A stretch of 64,000 bases of DNA, from positions 1 to 64,000 of the forward strand of contig JAUZOO010000018.1 of the NCBI GenBank assembly GCA_030706405.1, read 5' to 3'. The stretch is from Bacteroidota bacterium. GTDB lineage: Bacteria > Bacteroidota > Bacteroidia > Bacteroidales > JAAUTT01. Positions 24,035-32,518 of the stretch are shown one piece after another (positions within the stretch are counted from its first letter, which is position 1; each line of letters begins with the position of its first letter). The notes beneath the pieces are model-generated. The model was given only the letters and a program-made list of their open reading frames with translations, ran no database searches and had not been told where the DNA came from. The position numbers and the translations under genes were made by a program.

Positions 24035-25711
24035 TTATTTAATAAGTTTTTTGTATTTAATCCTGTGCGGGGTGTCGTCGCCGAGGCGTTTCTTTTTGTT
24101 CTCCTCGTATTCGGTGAACGAACCTTCGAAGAAAACAACTTTAGAGTCGCCTTCGAAAGCGAGGATGTGCGTTGCAATACGGTCGAGGAACCAACGGTCG
24201 TGCGAGATGACCACGGCGCAACCGGCAAAGTTTTCCAAACCTTCTTCCAAAGCACGAAGCGTGTTAACATCGATGTCGTTGGTAGGCTCATCGAGGAGCA
24301 GTACGTTTCCTTCCTGCTTTAAAGCAATGGCCAGGTGCAGACGGTTACGTTCACCACCCGATAGCGCTTCGCATTTCTTTTCCTGGTCGGCGCCGCCGAA
24401 GTTAAAACGCGAAACATAGGCACGTGCATTGACCAGCTTGCCTCCCAGTTGAATTTGTTCGGCGTCGTTCGATACTACCTGGTATACGGTTTTCTCCGGA
24501 ATAATGTCCTTGTGAGTTTGGTCAACGTATCCGAGTTTTACGGTGTCGCCAACTTCGAACGTTCCGGCATCGGGTTTTTCGAGGCCCATGATAAGGCGGA
24601 ACAACGTGGTTTTACCGGCGCCGTTTGGCCCGATTACACCAACAATACCGGCAGGCGGAAGTTTAAACGTAAGGTCTTCGAACAGGATGCGGTCGCCATA
24701 CGCTTTGGATACGTTGTTTACCTCAATAACCTTCTCGCCAAGGCGCGGACCGTTGGGGATATATATTTCGAGTTTATCTTCCTTCTGTTTTACATCCTCG
24801 TTCATCATTTTTTCGTAGGCTGCCAAACGGGCTTTACCTTTAGCCTGACGCGCTTTGGGGGCCATGCGTACCCATTCGAGCTCGCGTTCGAGGGTTTTGC
24901 GGCGCTTGCTTTCGGTTTTTTCCTCCTGCGCAAGACGGGCCGACTTCTGTTCGAGCCATGATGAATAGTTTCCTTTCCATGGAATACCTTCGCCGCGGTC
25001 GAGTTCGAGAATCCATCCGGCAACATTGTCGAGGAAATAACGATCGTGGGTTACGGCGATAACCGTTCCCTTGTATTGTTGAAGGTGCATTTCCAACCAT
25101 TGCACCGATTCGGCGTCGAGGTGGTTGGTAGGCTCATCAAGAAGAAGAACATCCGGCTCCTGTAACAAAAGACGGCACAGGGCAACACGGCGACGCTCAC
25201 CTCCGGAACAAACATTGATTGGCGTGTCGCCATCCGGGCAACGAAGTGCATCCATCGCGCGGTCGAGTTTGCTGTCGAGGTCCCAGCCTCCCACATTATC
25301 GATCTTCTCGGTAAGTTCGCCCTGACGTTCGATGAGTTGGTTCATCTCATCGTCGCTCATTGGCTCAGCAAATTTGTTGTTTACCTCTTCGTATTCTTTA
25401 AGTAAGGAAGCTACTTCGTGAGCGCCTTCCATTACAATCTCTTTTACCGTTTTGGTTTCGTCGAGTTTGGGCTCTTGTTCGAGATAACCTACAGTATATC
25501 CGGGCGAGAACACCACATCGCCCTGAAAAGACTTGTCGAGTCCGGCAATAATCTTTAAAAGTGACGATTTGCCCGAACCGTTAAGACCGATGATACCGAT
25601 TTTGGCCCCATAGAAAAAGGACAGGTAGATATTATTTAATACTTTTTTTTGAGGCGGATAGGTTTTGCTAACCCCCACCATCGAAAAAATAATCTTGTTG
25701 TCTTCTGCCAT
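24035..25711 (-). CDS. ettA: ABC-F ATPase, energy-dependent translational throttle protein EttA
   Basis: This 558-residue protein has two ABC ATPase domains and no membrane segment. Walker A motifs are 'GLNGSGKSS' (about residue 42) and 'GPNGAGKTT' (about 360). Signature motifs are 'CSGGERRRVALCRLL' and 'LSGGERNRLHLAIAL', and both Walker B motifs end in 'LLLDEPTN'. The linker between the domains and the short arm fit EttA, which binds the ribosomal E site and gates elongation in response to ATP level. It is soluble, and the gene is single. Confidence 0.93.
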   Translation of the reverse strand: MAEDNKIIFSMVGVSKTYPPQKKVLNNIYLSFFYGAKIGIIGLNGSGKSSLLKIIAGLDKSFQGDVVFSPGYTVGYLEQEPKLDETKTVKEIVMEGAHEVASLLKEYEEVNNKFAEPMSDDEMNQLIERQGELTEKIDNVGGWDLDSKLDRAMDALRCPDGDTPINVCSGGERRRVALCRLLLQEPDVLLLDEPTNHLDAESVQWLEMHLQQYKGTVIAVTHDRYFLDNVAGWILELDRGEGIPWKGNYSSWLEQKSARLAQEEKTESKRRKTLERELEWVRMAPKARQAKGKARLAAYEKMMNEDVKQKEDKLEIYIPNGPRLGEKVIEVNNVSKAYGDRILFEDLTFKLPPAGIVGVIGPNGAGKTTLFRLIMGLEKPDAGTFEVGDTVKLGYVDQTHKDIIPEKTVYQVVSNDAEQIQLGGKLVNARAYVSRFNFGGADQEKKCEALSGGERNRLHLAIALKQEGNVLLLDEPTNDIDVNTLRALEEGLENFAGCAVVISHDRWFLDRIATHILAFEGDSKVVFFEGSFTEYEENKKKRLGDDTPHRIKYKKLIK

Positions 25712-25910
25712 AATTTATATCCTTAAAATAAAGCACAAACCTACAAGATTTTTTGAAACTGTGAAAACCGCGAGAGAACAGAAATCAAACAAATCAGATT
25801 ACGTCAACCGATATTCTCCGGTTCGCTTTGTTATAAAAAGATATGGAGAAGCTTTAACGGTAATTCTTTTTTGCGTAACTTATATTGATAATTAAAAAAT
25901 AAACTATAAA

Positions 25911-26050
25911 AGGTCGGGAAATGCCGTTAGGCATTAAATATTGGTAGAACAGGGCAATGATCGATCGGCTGTCCCGTCCCATCCGGGACGGAATTTCTGT
26001 CCGTCGTCAATTGGCTACCCATATTGAATCCCTGATGGGATTTTCTTCCG
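25911..26050. repeat. Composite palindromic intergenic repeat (several hairpins)
   Basis: About 140 bp contains three small hairpins: ATGCC-GTTA-GGCAT (25921-25934), CGTCCC-ATC-CGGGACG (25976-25991), and AATCCC-TGAT-GGGATT (26027-26042). Outer segments (ATATTGGTAGAA on the left, CTACCCATATTGAAT on the right) are also imperfectly inverted, so the whole block folds on itself. It fits no terminator or coding pattern. This type of modular repeat is familiar in Bacteroidota intergenic DNA. The rest of the 25712-26119 gap holds nothing recognisable apart from AT-rich DNA. Confidence 0.65.
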
Positions 26051-26119
26051 GATAAATAATCATTTGAATAACTTGTTTGGTAATTTATTGTATTTCAACT
26101 GAAAATAAAACTTGCACGT

Positions 26120-27040
26120 ATGAAAAGAGTATTTGTTTTAATATCAATTTGGACAATGACGGTTGCTTTGTTTGGTCAGGTTACGGACAAGGAGAGCTCA
26201 TTGCGAACGGTAAATGCCGATACTACCAATGGCTGGAAAAAAGGAGGTGTTGTTATGATTAATTTTAGTCAGACATCCCTTTCAAACTGGGCCTCGGGGG
26301 GCGAAAATTCCTTGTCAGGTAATGGACTGATCAAGGTTTTTGCCAACTATAAAAAAGGAGTGTTATCATGGGATAATAACATTGATTTGGGTTATGGCTT
26401 AATGCGACAAGGGGCACAGAGCCGCAAAACCGACGATAAGATAGACCTTTCCACAAAACTGGGTAAGGGAGTATCGAAAAGCTGGTATTTAGCCGGTCTT
26501 CTGAATTTTAAAACCCAGTTCGGGCCAGGTTATAATTATCCTAACGATTCGGTAAAAATATCCGGTCTTTTGGCTCCGGCATATCTGGTTGCGGCTGTGG
26601 GTATGGATTATCGGACTAAGAATTTTTTGAGTGTTTTTATTTCTCCCCTTTCCGGCAGGATGACGATTGTGAAGGATCAGAAACTGGCCGACGCCGGTGC
26701 TTTTGGTGTTGACCCTGCCCAATATTCGGGAGGGGTAAAAGTTAAAGATGGTAAAAAAACGCGAGAGGAATTTGGCGGATATGTTAAAGTTTCGTTCCAA
26801 AAGGATATAATGCCTAACGTAAACCTGTCTTCGAAAGTGGAAACCTTTTCTAATTATTTAAAAAATCCGCAGAATATTGCCGTAAACTGGGAAATGCTCC
26901 TATCGTTAAAAGTTAATAAATACATTGGGGCTTCCATAGGAACACAGCTTATTTATGACGATGCCGTAAAGTATCAGGATAAAGGCCCGCGACTACAGTT
27001 TAAGGAAATATTGGGAATTGGATTCTCCTATAAGTTTTGA
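26120..27040 (+). CDS. DUF3078 outer-membrane/secreted protein
   Basis: The 306-residue protein has a Sec signal (MKRVFVLISIWTMTVALFGQ). The DUF3078 hallmarks are 'GWKKGGVVMINFSQTSLSNWASGGENSLSGNGL' and alternating amphipathic strands such as 'NIDLGYGLMRQG' through to a terminal aromatic 'GIGFSYKF', which suggests a beta-barrel inserted in the outer membrane. The family is almost confined to Bacteroidota and has no established function. The gene stands alone. Confidence 0.87.
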   Translation: MKRVFVLISIWTMTVALFGQVTDKESSLRTVNADTTNGWKKGGVVMINFSQTSLSNWASGGENSLSGNGLIKVFANYKKGVLSWDNNIDLGYGLMRQGAQSRKTDDKIDLSTKLGKGVSKSWYLAGLLNFKTQFGPGYNYPNDSVKISGLLAPAYLVAAVGMDYRTKNFLSVFISPLSGRMTIVKDQKLADAGAFGVDPAQYSGGVKVKDGKKTREEFGGYVKVSFQKDIMPNVNLSSKVETFSNYLKNPQNIAVNWEMLLSLKVNKYIGASIGTQLIYDDAVKYQDKGPRLQFKEILGIGFSYKF

Positions 27041-27077
27041 TTTGGAGGGAGATACAATTTATAATTTCAGGATCACT

Positions 27078-27113
27078 CAGTTCCGGTTTACCATACCGGT
27101 TTTACCGGAACTG
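27078..27113 (+). terminator. Hairpin after the DUF3078 gene
   Basis: CAGTTCCGGT and ACCGGAACTG form a 10-bp stem with a 16-nt loop. The T run is missing, so termination is only possible, not certain. Confidence 0.45.
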
Positions 27114-27194
27114 TACAATAATAAAAATACAACCAATTACAGTTAGTGGTAAATACATACGTTTATGGGCATTGCCAATATGAACTATAAATTG

Positions 27195-27370
27195 CCCGTG
27201 GGATAAATCGGGGAGGCTGATCTGAACCTTAAAATGCAAATGTTGAAGTATAAATCGTGTGTGGGATAAATCAGGATGCACAGTTTGAATGTTAAAACGA
27301 AAAAAGTCAAAGTTAAAACCGTTGTGGTAAAAAACAGGGAGGCTGTGCGATAAATCAGGATTGAAGAGTT
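27195..27370 (+). repeat. Degenerate direct repeats between DUF3078 and the next gene
   Basis: The element GGGATAAATC(G/A)GG, often followed by GAGGCTG and TGAA, recurs about every 60 nt (near 27200, 27264 and 27350). The six-frame track shows the same repeats as recurring 'LIYPT' strings on the minus strand. Not coding by any other sign. Nothing else is seen in 27041-27502 apart from two hairpins. Confidence 0.45.
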
Positions 27371-27394
27371 ACAAAAACTAAAGGTAAAAAGAAA

Positions 27395-27457
27395 AACCCC
27401 GGAGGCTAATCGAAAAATCAAGGTTCAATTTTTCGATTTGTTAAGCCTTCGGGGTTT
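27395..27457. terminator. Large terminator hairpin after the conserved hypothetical gene
   Basis: AACCCCGGAGGCT pairs with AGCCTTCGGGGTT, and an inner CGAAAAAT/ATTTTTCG stem extends it. A and T runs flank it. It serves the minus-strand gene ending at 27503. Confidence 0.75.
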
Positions 27458-27502
27458 GTTGTGTTTATTTGAGCCAAAAGTGCAGACGCGCTGATGGCAT
27501 TA

Positions 27503-28246
27503 TCAGTTCATCCGCGTGAATTTTATGCTGCTTATTTGTTTGTACTCGGCGCTTTGCGAACCAAAAGCAGATTTTACGTAGAGTTTAACGTCAAAGGCAA
27601 TATCAACCAGGCCAATATTCTCAGCATATAATATTTTATTGCGGGCAATACGGGCTTTGGAAAGAGGTGCTTCGGTGGCAATCACAGCCTTGTTGAGGTT
27701 ATTAAGATTGTCGTAGTACGCAATGAGCGAAGCCAGCGTTAAATCTTCTTCGTTAGGGGAGTATTCGGGAATAGTACCCAACAGTTTAAGCAGTTTATCC
27801 AAGTTTTCGATGCGACTGTCGAAACTGCGTTGTGAACTCGAAATTTCAACAATCTCTTTGCCACTGGCTGCGGCGGCTTTTTTCTCTTCCTCGGTTTTCT
27901 TGGGGCTTACCCGCTCACCTTTCAGCTTGCGTATGATGGTATGCACCATCTCATCCATTTCGGTCGATGAGCCCGAAGCCCTCAGCGCATTGTAAACGCG
28001 GGTAATAAGGGCATCAAAATTACCAAAGCCCATTTTACGTGCAACAATAGCGTTGCGGTTTTCGGCTATGGCAGCGTTTAATACGGTAAAACTATCGAAC
28101 GCCGACTGTTTTATCGCCAGCAATGCCATTAACGAGAGGCATTCTCTCGAAGGTTTGTACACATCCTCGAACGAATGGCAGGCCGATACCAATTGCTCAA
28201 AGTTCATTACATTGCTTTTGTGTCCTGAATCTGATGAATTTCCCAT
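27503..28246 (-). CDS. Conserved hypothetical protein, mainly alpha-helical
   Basis: The 247-residue product has no signal or membrane segment and reads as helices throughout. A charged, Lys/Glu-rich linker (about 115-135, 'SPKKTEEEKKAAAASG') splits it into two parts. The C-terminal end 'KLYVKSAFGSQSAEYKQISSIKF' looks like a conserved motif I associate with unannotated Bacteroidota proteins. Function is unknown and no domain name is offered. MNFEQLV, fourteen codons in, is a possible later start. Confidence 0.7.
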   Translation of the reverse strand: MGNSSDSGHKSNVMNFEQLVSACHSFEDVYKPSRECLSLMALLAIKQSAFDSFTVLNAAIAENRNAIVARKMGFGNFDALITRVYNALRASGSSTEMDEMVHTIIRKLKGERVSPKKTEEEKKAAAASGKEIVEISSSQRSFDSRIENLDKLLKLLGTIPEYSPNEEDLTLASLIAYYDNLNNLNKAVIATEAPLSKARIARNKILYAENIGLVDIAFDVKLYVKSAFGSQSAEYKQISSIKFTRMN

Positions 28247-28298
28247 AATTGCGGTATTTAAATATTAGTAAATAAGTTGATTGTACAACTAAAATTAA

Positions 28299-28520
28299 AA
28301 GTTTTACTTAAAACTACAACACTACTACCTGTATGTTTTACAACATATTGACAAGGATGAAGTTATAGACCATGATGTTTTAAAAAGGCTGGAACATCCG
28401 AAATTAGAGGGATTGAGATTGGTTGCGCGAACTTATTTTTTGTGCGTAATTAGGGGTAAAAAAGTTAAAGCGAAAAGTTTGAGGGATAAAATTTTGTTTA
28501 ACTTTCGGAAGAGGAAATGA
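28299..28520 (+). pseudogene. Open reading remnant without a start codon
   Basis: A frame is open from 28299 (after a stop) to TGA at 28520 with protein-like content such as 'QHIDKDEVIDHDVLKRLEHP' and 'GLRLVARTYFLCV', but it contains no ATG or GTG in a usable place. It looks like the 3' end of a decayed gene. It is the only coding-like sequence in the 28247-28663 gap. Chance cannot be excluded. Confidence 0.35.
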
Positions 28521-28663
28521 GAGGGATGTTTAAGGGAAGTTAATGAACTAATTAAGGGTTATCGGGTAGATGCATTAAAACCATAGTCATGCAATTGCAA
28601 ACGGAGCAAAGTTCCCTTTGTTGAGAGTAATACTAAAAAGGACAATTATCAAAAGCTTGCGGT

Positions 28664-29362
28664 ATGGAATATTTAGATAAAACCAGTCTTTTTAAAACAA
28701 TTGATAACGTATCAGAAGCTTTTCTTTTTGGATTAGCGATTAAGGAAGATGAAAAGCTTGAGATAGCCGATTTTATTATTAATCAGCAACACCCGGGTGC
28801 TTATGCTGGAACGTTTGCTCCGACGGATGTTGATTTAGCGCGGGATTTAGTATTGTTTACCGGCGATAAAATAACATCGCGTGTAGGAAAATGTCATGTG
28901 ATTGGAGAGGAAGCAAGCCGGGCTTTGCGTAAGTTAAACCTGCCGACAGAAAAAGTTAAATCAGCGCTTCAGAGGGCTGATAGCGGATTACAAAGTCGTG
29001 TTAATGATTGCCTCGCTAAGCAACGATATAATTATGGTATGTATTGTTGCAAATCGTGTTCGTGCGCATTGTGGATAAATCTGGCCTCTGGCGGGTTAAA
29101 TAATAATATAGCGCTTTTGGTTGCCGGGCTGGACAATCTTAAGCAATACCGGGATACTAAAGGAGGTTGGACTGGTTTTCCGTTTTCTTATACAGTTTAT
29201 GTTCTTAATGAGATTAATCCGGATATGGCAATTAATGAAATGAGATATGTTGCAAAGTTTTTGGAGGTTAGGCTTAAACGAAAAAAGAATAACCCAACCA
29301 AGTACGATTTGAGACGGGATTATATTTACGAGCAGATACTTACTAAAGTGAATAGTTATTAA
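28664..29362 (+). CDS. Orphan protein with a clustered-cysteine motif, function unknown
   Basis: The 232-residue protein has no signal peptide. A Cys cluster in the middle reads 'YGMYCCKSCSCALW' (four Cys in six residues), followed by 'GGLNNNIALLVAGLDNLKQYRDTKGGWTGFPFSYTVYVLNEI'-type text that alternates helices and a Gly-Trp turn. This recalls helical-repeat or alpha/alpha-barrel folds, but I do not recognise the family. Clustered Cys suggest metal binding. AT content and codon choice look like the rest of the 28.2-32.4 kb island. Confidence 0.65.
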   Translation: MEYLDKTSLFKTIDNVSEAFLFGLAIKEDEKLEIADFIINQQHPGAYAGTFAPTDVDLARDLVLFTGDKITSRVGKCHVIGEEASRALRKLNLPTEKVKSALQRADSGLQSRVNDCLAKQRYNYGMYCCKSCSCALWINLASGGLNNNIALLVAGLDNLKQYRDTKGGWTGFPFSYTVYVLNEINPDMAINEMRYVAKFLEVRLKRKKNNPTKYDLRRDYIYEQILTKVNSY

Positions 29363-29479
29363 AAATAACAGATGGGTTAAACATTAGGTGAGACATTGCC
29401 GAAACATAGTATTTATGCCGGATAAGGACATTAAAGAATTGATAAAGAATAAATAATCTTACAACTACTTTTTATTATT

Positions 29480-29809
29480 ATGCGAATTATTATTGTCATA
29501 GGATTAATGTTGAATTGCTTTATACTGAATGCCCAAAAGAACGATGTAATAAATGGTATTGTTAGGGATAGTAATAAAGTGCCGTTAGCGGGAGTTTTGA
29601 TTTCAATTAAAAGTAATAATAAAGTACTGTCATCAACCATTAGTAATAAAGAAGGGAAATATATATTGAATGTATCCGATACGTTAAAGGATTTTACGAT
29701 TGAATATAAGGGCGTAGGGCTACAAAATAGAATAATTAAAATTAAACGGACTAACCAACAAACTACCAATGAAAAAACAAAAAATATTATTCTTCAATAT
29801 TCTCTATAA
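29480..29809 (+). CDS. Carboxypeptidase-regulatory-like secreted protein (first gene of a rSAM/TonB cassette)
   Basis: The 109-residue product has a signal peptide (MRIIIVIGLMLNCFILNAQ) and one beta-sandwich unit: 'INGIVRDSNKVPLAGVLISIKSNNKVLSSTISNKEGKYIL'. This matches the CarboxypepD_reg-like (CarbopepD) fold found at the front of SusC/TonB-dependent receptors. Here it is free-standing and the C-terminal tail is short. Its last 41 bp overlap the next gene in another frame, implying translational coupling. Confidence 0.8.
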   Translation: MRIIIVIGLMLNCFILNAQKNDVINGIVRDSNKVPLAGVLISIKSNNKVLSSTISNKEGKYILNVSDTLKDFTIEYKGVGLQNRIIKIKRTNQQTTNEKTKNIILQYSL

Positions 29810-30338
29810 TATATTAGCTGTACTTTCTAAACATATCCGTAATAGAAGCTTAATAAAGTGGAAATTAGCGCTTGGACTATTTATCATTACCAATAAATCG
29901 ATAAAAGGGCAGGAAGTCAACTTTCCTAATAAGGAAAAACAAGCAGATACTCTCACATTAAATATAGAAATGAAAGAAGAACCTGTAACATTGTGTTATG
30001 AGGTAGTTGTAGTTAATTATAAACATACAAAAAAAGGACCTGAGTTTGTTGGAGGGCAACGGAAACTGAACCGGTTTGTACAGAAAAATGTAATTTATCC
30101 TAAACTGGCAAGGGAGAAAAGAATATCCGGGGACGTAGCTGTAAATGTTTATATTCAGGAGGACGGACAAGTTTTTAATGCTGAAATAGTAAAGGGCTTA
30201 GGTTCTGGATTGGATGAGGAAGCTTTACGTTTGGCTAAGCTTTTACCCAAATTCAAGCCCGGAAAAATAAATAATAAGGCTTCCGAATCGGAAAAAATAG
30301 TGATTATTCATTTTGAATTGCCCCAAAATGCAAAATAG
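29769..30338 (+). CDS. TonB C-terminal-domain protein without the usual proline-rich spacer
   Basis: The 189-residue protein has a basic N-terminus, one hydrophobic segment (LIKWKLALGLFIITN) and then a TonB C-terminal domain: 'NRFVQKNVIYPKLAREKRISGDVAVNVYIQEDGQV' through 'LDEEALRLAKLLPKFKPGK'. Ordinary TonB needs a long Pro-rich stretch to cross the periplasm. Here only about 50 residues separate the helix from the domain, so it may not work as a standard energy transducer. The 5' end overlaps the previous gene by 41 bp and the 3' end overlaps the radical SAM gene by 26 bp. Confidence 0.8.
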   Translation: MKKQKILFFNILYNILAVLSKHIRNRSLIKWKLALGLFIITNKSIKGQEVNFPNKEKQADTLTLNIEMKEEPVTLCYEVVVVNYKHTKKGPEFVGGQRKLNRFVQKNVIYPKLAREKRISGDVAVNVYIQEDGQVFNAEIVKGLGSGLDEEALRLAKLLPKFKPGKINNKASESEKIVIIHFELPQNAK

Positions 30339-31326
30339 CATTGTAAATATAAACTTCGAAATAACCTATCTGTGCAATCAGCAATGTTTATATTGTTATA
30401 ATGCAACGACCGTCAACGGAAATTCAAGAACATCTGGCGGGAATGTTATCAAGGTTTTGGATAAGCTTATTGGAAATATAGATTTTACACAATTAACCTT
30501 AACAGGTGGAGAGCCTTTATTATCAGCGGAGATAGAGGAGGTTATTATTCATGCTATTGTTCATAACAAAAAGGTGTCGGTTATATCGAATGGATCATCA
30601 AATCAACATTTTAGATATAAAAAGCTTATTGATTATGGTGTAGAGACGTTTCAGCTAACAATAAATTCAGCATCGTCGGCGATCCATGACAATCTTTCTC
30701 AAACAACCGGAGCTTGGGAAAGAACTGTTAAAACCATTGAATTTATTTTAGCAAATAATGGAAAGATAGTTCCAACCATTATTTTGACTAAAGAAAATAT
30801 TGCAGAAATAGATAAAGTTATGGGTTTTCTGCAAGATTATGGATTTCAAACAATAATGATAAACCGATTCAATGTAGTTTCTAACAAGCCTAATTCAATA
30901 AGCCTTTTACCTTCGCATAATGAGTTAAAAAAGGCATTTGAACTAATAAATAATTTTGCAATAAGTTCGGGTATTAGAATTACATCTAATGTTTGTTCTC
31001 CGCATTGCATTTTAGATCCGCAGGATTATAGCAGTATAATATTTGGAACATGCCCGGATAATCATTATTTAAAGCCTATAACTGTTGATATGTTTGGAGG
31101 GGTAAGATTATGTAATCATTCCACCAAGATTATAGGGAACATATTTAACCATAAACTTGATGATATATTATTGTCAGAATATGCTTTAGGATGGAATTCG
31201 ACAATCCCGGAATATTGTGCGAATTGTATTGTTTATGATTCTTGCAGGGGAGGGTGCAGGGCTGCTTCGGAACAATTCTATAATAATCATTTAATAGTTG
31301 ATCCTATCGTTGAATTGTTAAAATAA
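30313..31326 (+). CDS. Radical SAM protein with SPASM domain
   Basis: The 337-residue enzyme has the radical SAM cluster motif 'CNQQCLYC' (CxxxCxxC) near residue 21-28 and 'TGGEPLL' for SAM binding. The C-terminal SPASM region holds more Cys: 'FGTCPDNHY', 'RLCNHSTK', 'YCANCIVYDSCRGGCRAA', enough for one or two auxiliary Fe-S clusters. SPASM enzymes usually modify ribosomal peptides or proteins such as PqqE substrates or sulfatases. No precursor peptide is obvious nearby. A start at 30328 (MQNSIVN) is possible, and either start overlaps the TonB gene. It is the last gene of the overlapping trio. Confidence 0.88.
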   Translation: MNCPKMQNSIVNINFEITYLCNQQCLYCYNATTVNGNSRTSGGNVIKVLDKLIGNIDFTQLTLTGGEPLLSAEIEEVIIHAIVHNKKVSVISNGSSNQHFRYKKLIDYGVETFQLTINSASSAIHDNLSQTTGAWERTVKTIEFILANNGKIVPTIILTKENIAEIDKVMGFLQDYGFQTIMINRFNVVSNKPNSISLLPSHNELKKAFELINNFAISSGIRITSNVCSPHCILDPQDYSSIIFGTCPDNHYLKPITVDMFGGVRLCNHSTKIIGNIFNHKLDDILLSEYALGWNSTIPEYCANCIVYDSCRGGCRAASEQFYNNHLIVDPIVELLK

Positions 31327-31474
31327 AGATATGTTTTGAAGAATTATTATTTGTAAAATGGAAATTAGAACGGTTAAATGAGGGGAGAGGGTGAAAAATA
31401 CTTACCGTAGCAAGATTTAAAGGCAAAAAATAGGGTCATTCCTATTTTTCCTATATTGGGCGGTATCTATAGCG

Positions 31475-31708
31475 TTGGGTGTTTTTGTATGCACAATGAA
31501 TGTAATAATGGCAATATCGTTAAGAAAAGAAACTGATTCTAATCCGGGAGTTGGCTTGTATTATCTTATAATATTCCCAATGATGTGTGCATTAATAATA
31601 TCAGGTGTTATTTGTTCTTATCAATATATTAAGTATATCAATGCATTTAAATTGTCATTAATCCCTTTAGGTTTATGGTTATTGAGCTTTGTGTTTTTAT
31701 GTTTTTAA
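31475..31708 (+). CDS. Small multi-helix membrane protein, possibly 5'-broken
   Basis: The track ORF starts with TTG at 31475 and gives 77 residues. The frame is open further upstream to a TAA at 31418, and adds hydrophobic sequence ('GSFLFFLYWAVSIALG'). Just before the TAA, a GTG at 31391 preceded by AGGGGAGAGG starts the same frame. So the gene may have a premature stop. Three membrane helices are predicted in total. No family is recognised. Confidence 0.5.
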   Translation: MGVFVCTMNVIMAISLRKETDSNPGVGLYYLIIFPMMCALIISGVICSYQYIKYINAFKLSLIPLGLWLLSFVFLCF

Positions 31709-31935
31709 AAGTTGATAAAATAATAAGCTGCAATAACTATAAAAGGCAACTCTCCTGTTAAAGTAACATGCATTAAACTAGAGTTGTGGATTGAAATAGG
31801 TACTTAACAGGTTTATTTTTAAAAGATATAGAAGCATCGAAGGATTTTTGTGTAGACATATAATGATAGTGGTTCGTTAATCAAGAGTTAAGTGTTTAAT
31901 AATTTCAATAATTAGTAACTTAAAATCAATTTATT

Positions 31936-32415
31936 ATGAAAAAGGTGTTATTTTTTAGTGTTTTAATTTTTGCTATGACAAAGGTGGGATATTCCCAAGT
32001 AAAATGTGATTCTTTGGAAGCAGAGAATAAATATTTGAAAAAAGTTATAGGATTAAATCAGCCTATTAAAGTAGCGGAAGCTGATAAAGTAGAATACAAG
32101 CTGGTTAGTTGCGAAGGGAATAAGAAAGCTCAGACGGTAACTCTCGAATTTTTAATCATTAATAAGCAAGCAAATTCGGGATTTGTTCTAGAACGCTTGG
32201 CAATTATTGATTTAAATGGTAATTCATTTGATGCTGGTTATGATAATATTAATACTACCGTTTATACAGATGTGCCATTAAAGGGGAAACAGTCATTTTC
32301 TGGCATTCTGCCTGAAGTCCAATATATCAAGTTGTTTAAATTTCATACTTTTTTAGTGCAAACAAAGCAGCATAATGATATTGAATTTAGAGATATAAAA
32401 ATTTCTTGGAAATGA
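31936..32415 (+). CDS. Secreted hypothetical protein
   Basis: The 159-residue product has a signal peptide (MKKVLFFSVLIFAMTKVGYSQ), then 'VKCDSLEAENKYLKKVIGLNQPIKVAEADKVEYKLVSCEGNKKAQTV'. The rest looks beta-rich, ending 'DIEFRDIKISWK'. The pattern fits a periplasmic immunoglobulin-like domain. No function is assigned. It follows the membrane protein gene by about 230 bp of AT-rich DNA that holds nothing recognisable. Confidence 0.65.
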   Translation: MKKVLFFSVLIFAMTKVGYSQVKCDSLEAENKYLKKVIGLNQPIKVAEADKVEYKLVSCEGNKKAQTVTLEFLIINKQANSGFVLERLAIIDLNGNSFDAGYDNINTTVYTDVPLKGKQSFSGILPEVQYIKLFKFHTFLVQTKQHNDIEFRDIKISWK

Positions 32416-32518
32416 TAAATAACTATATTGTTGGGATTTATTTACAACCAGCATTGTCATATCTTTTTTGTAGACGTATATTATAAATGTGTACAGTAAA
32501 AAGGATGGAGCAACAACA

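Noticed and set aside
29414-29455. 13-codon ORF as a radical SAM precursor peptide
   Set aside because: Its text (MPDKDIKELIKNK) has no Cys, Gly-rich core or leader, and its length is within chance expectation.
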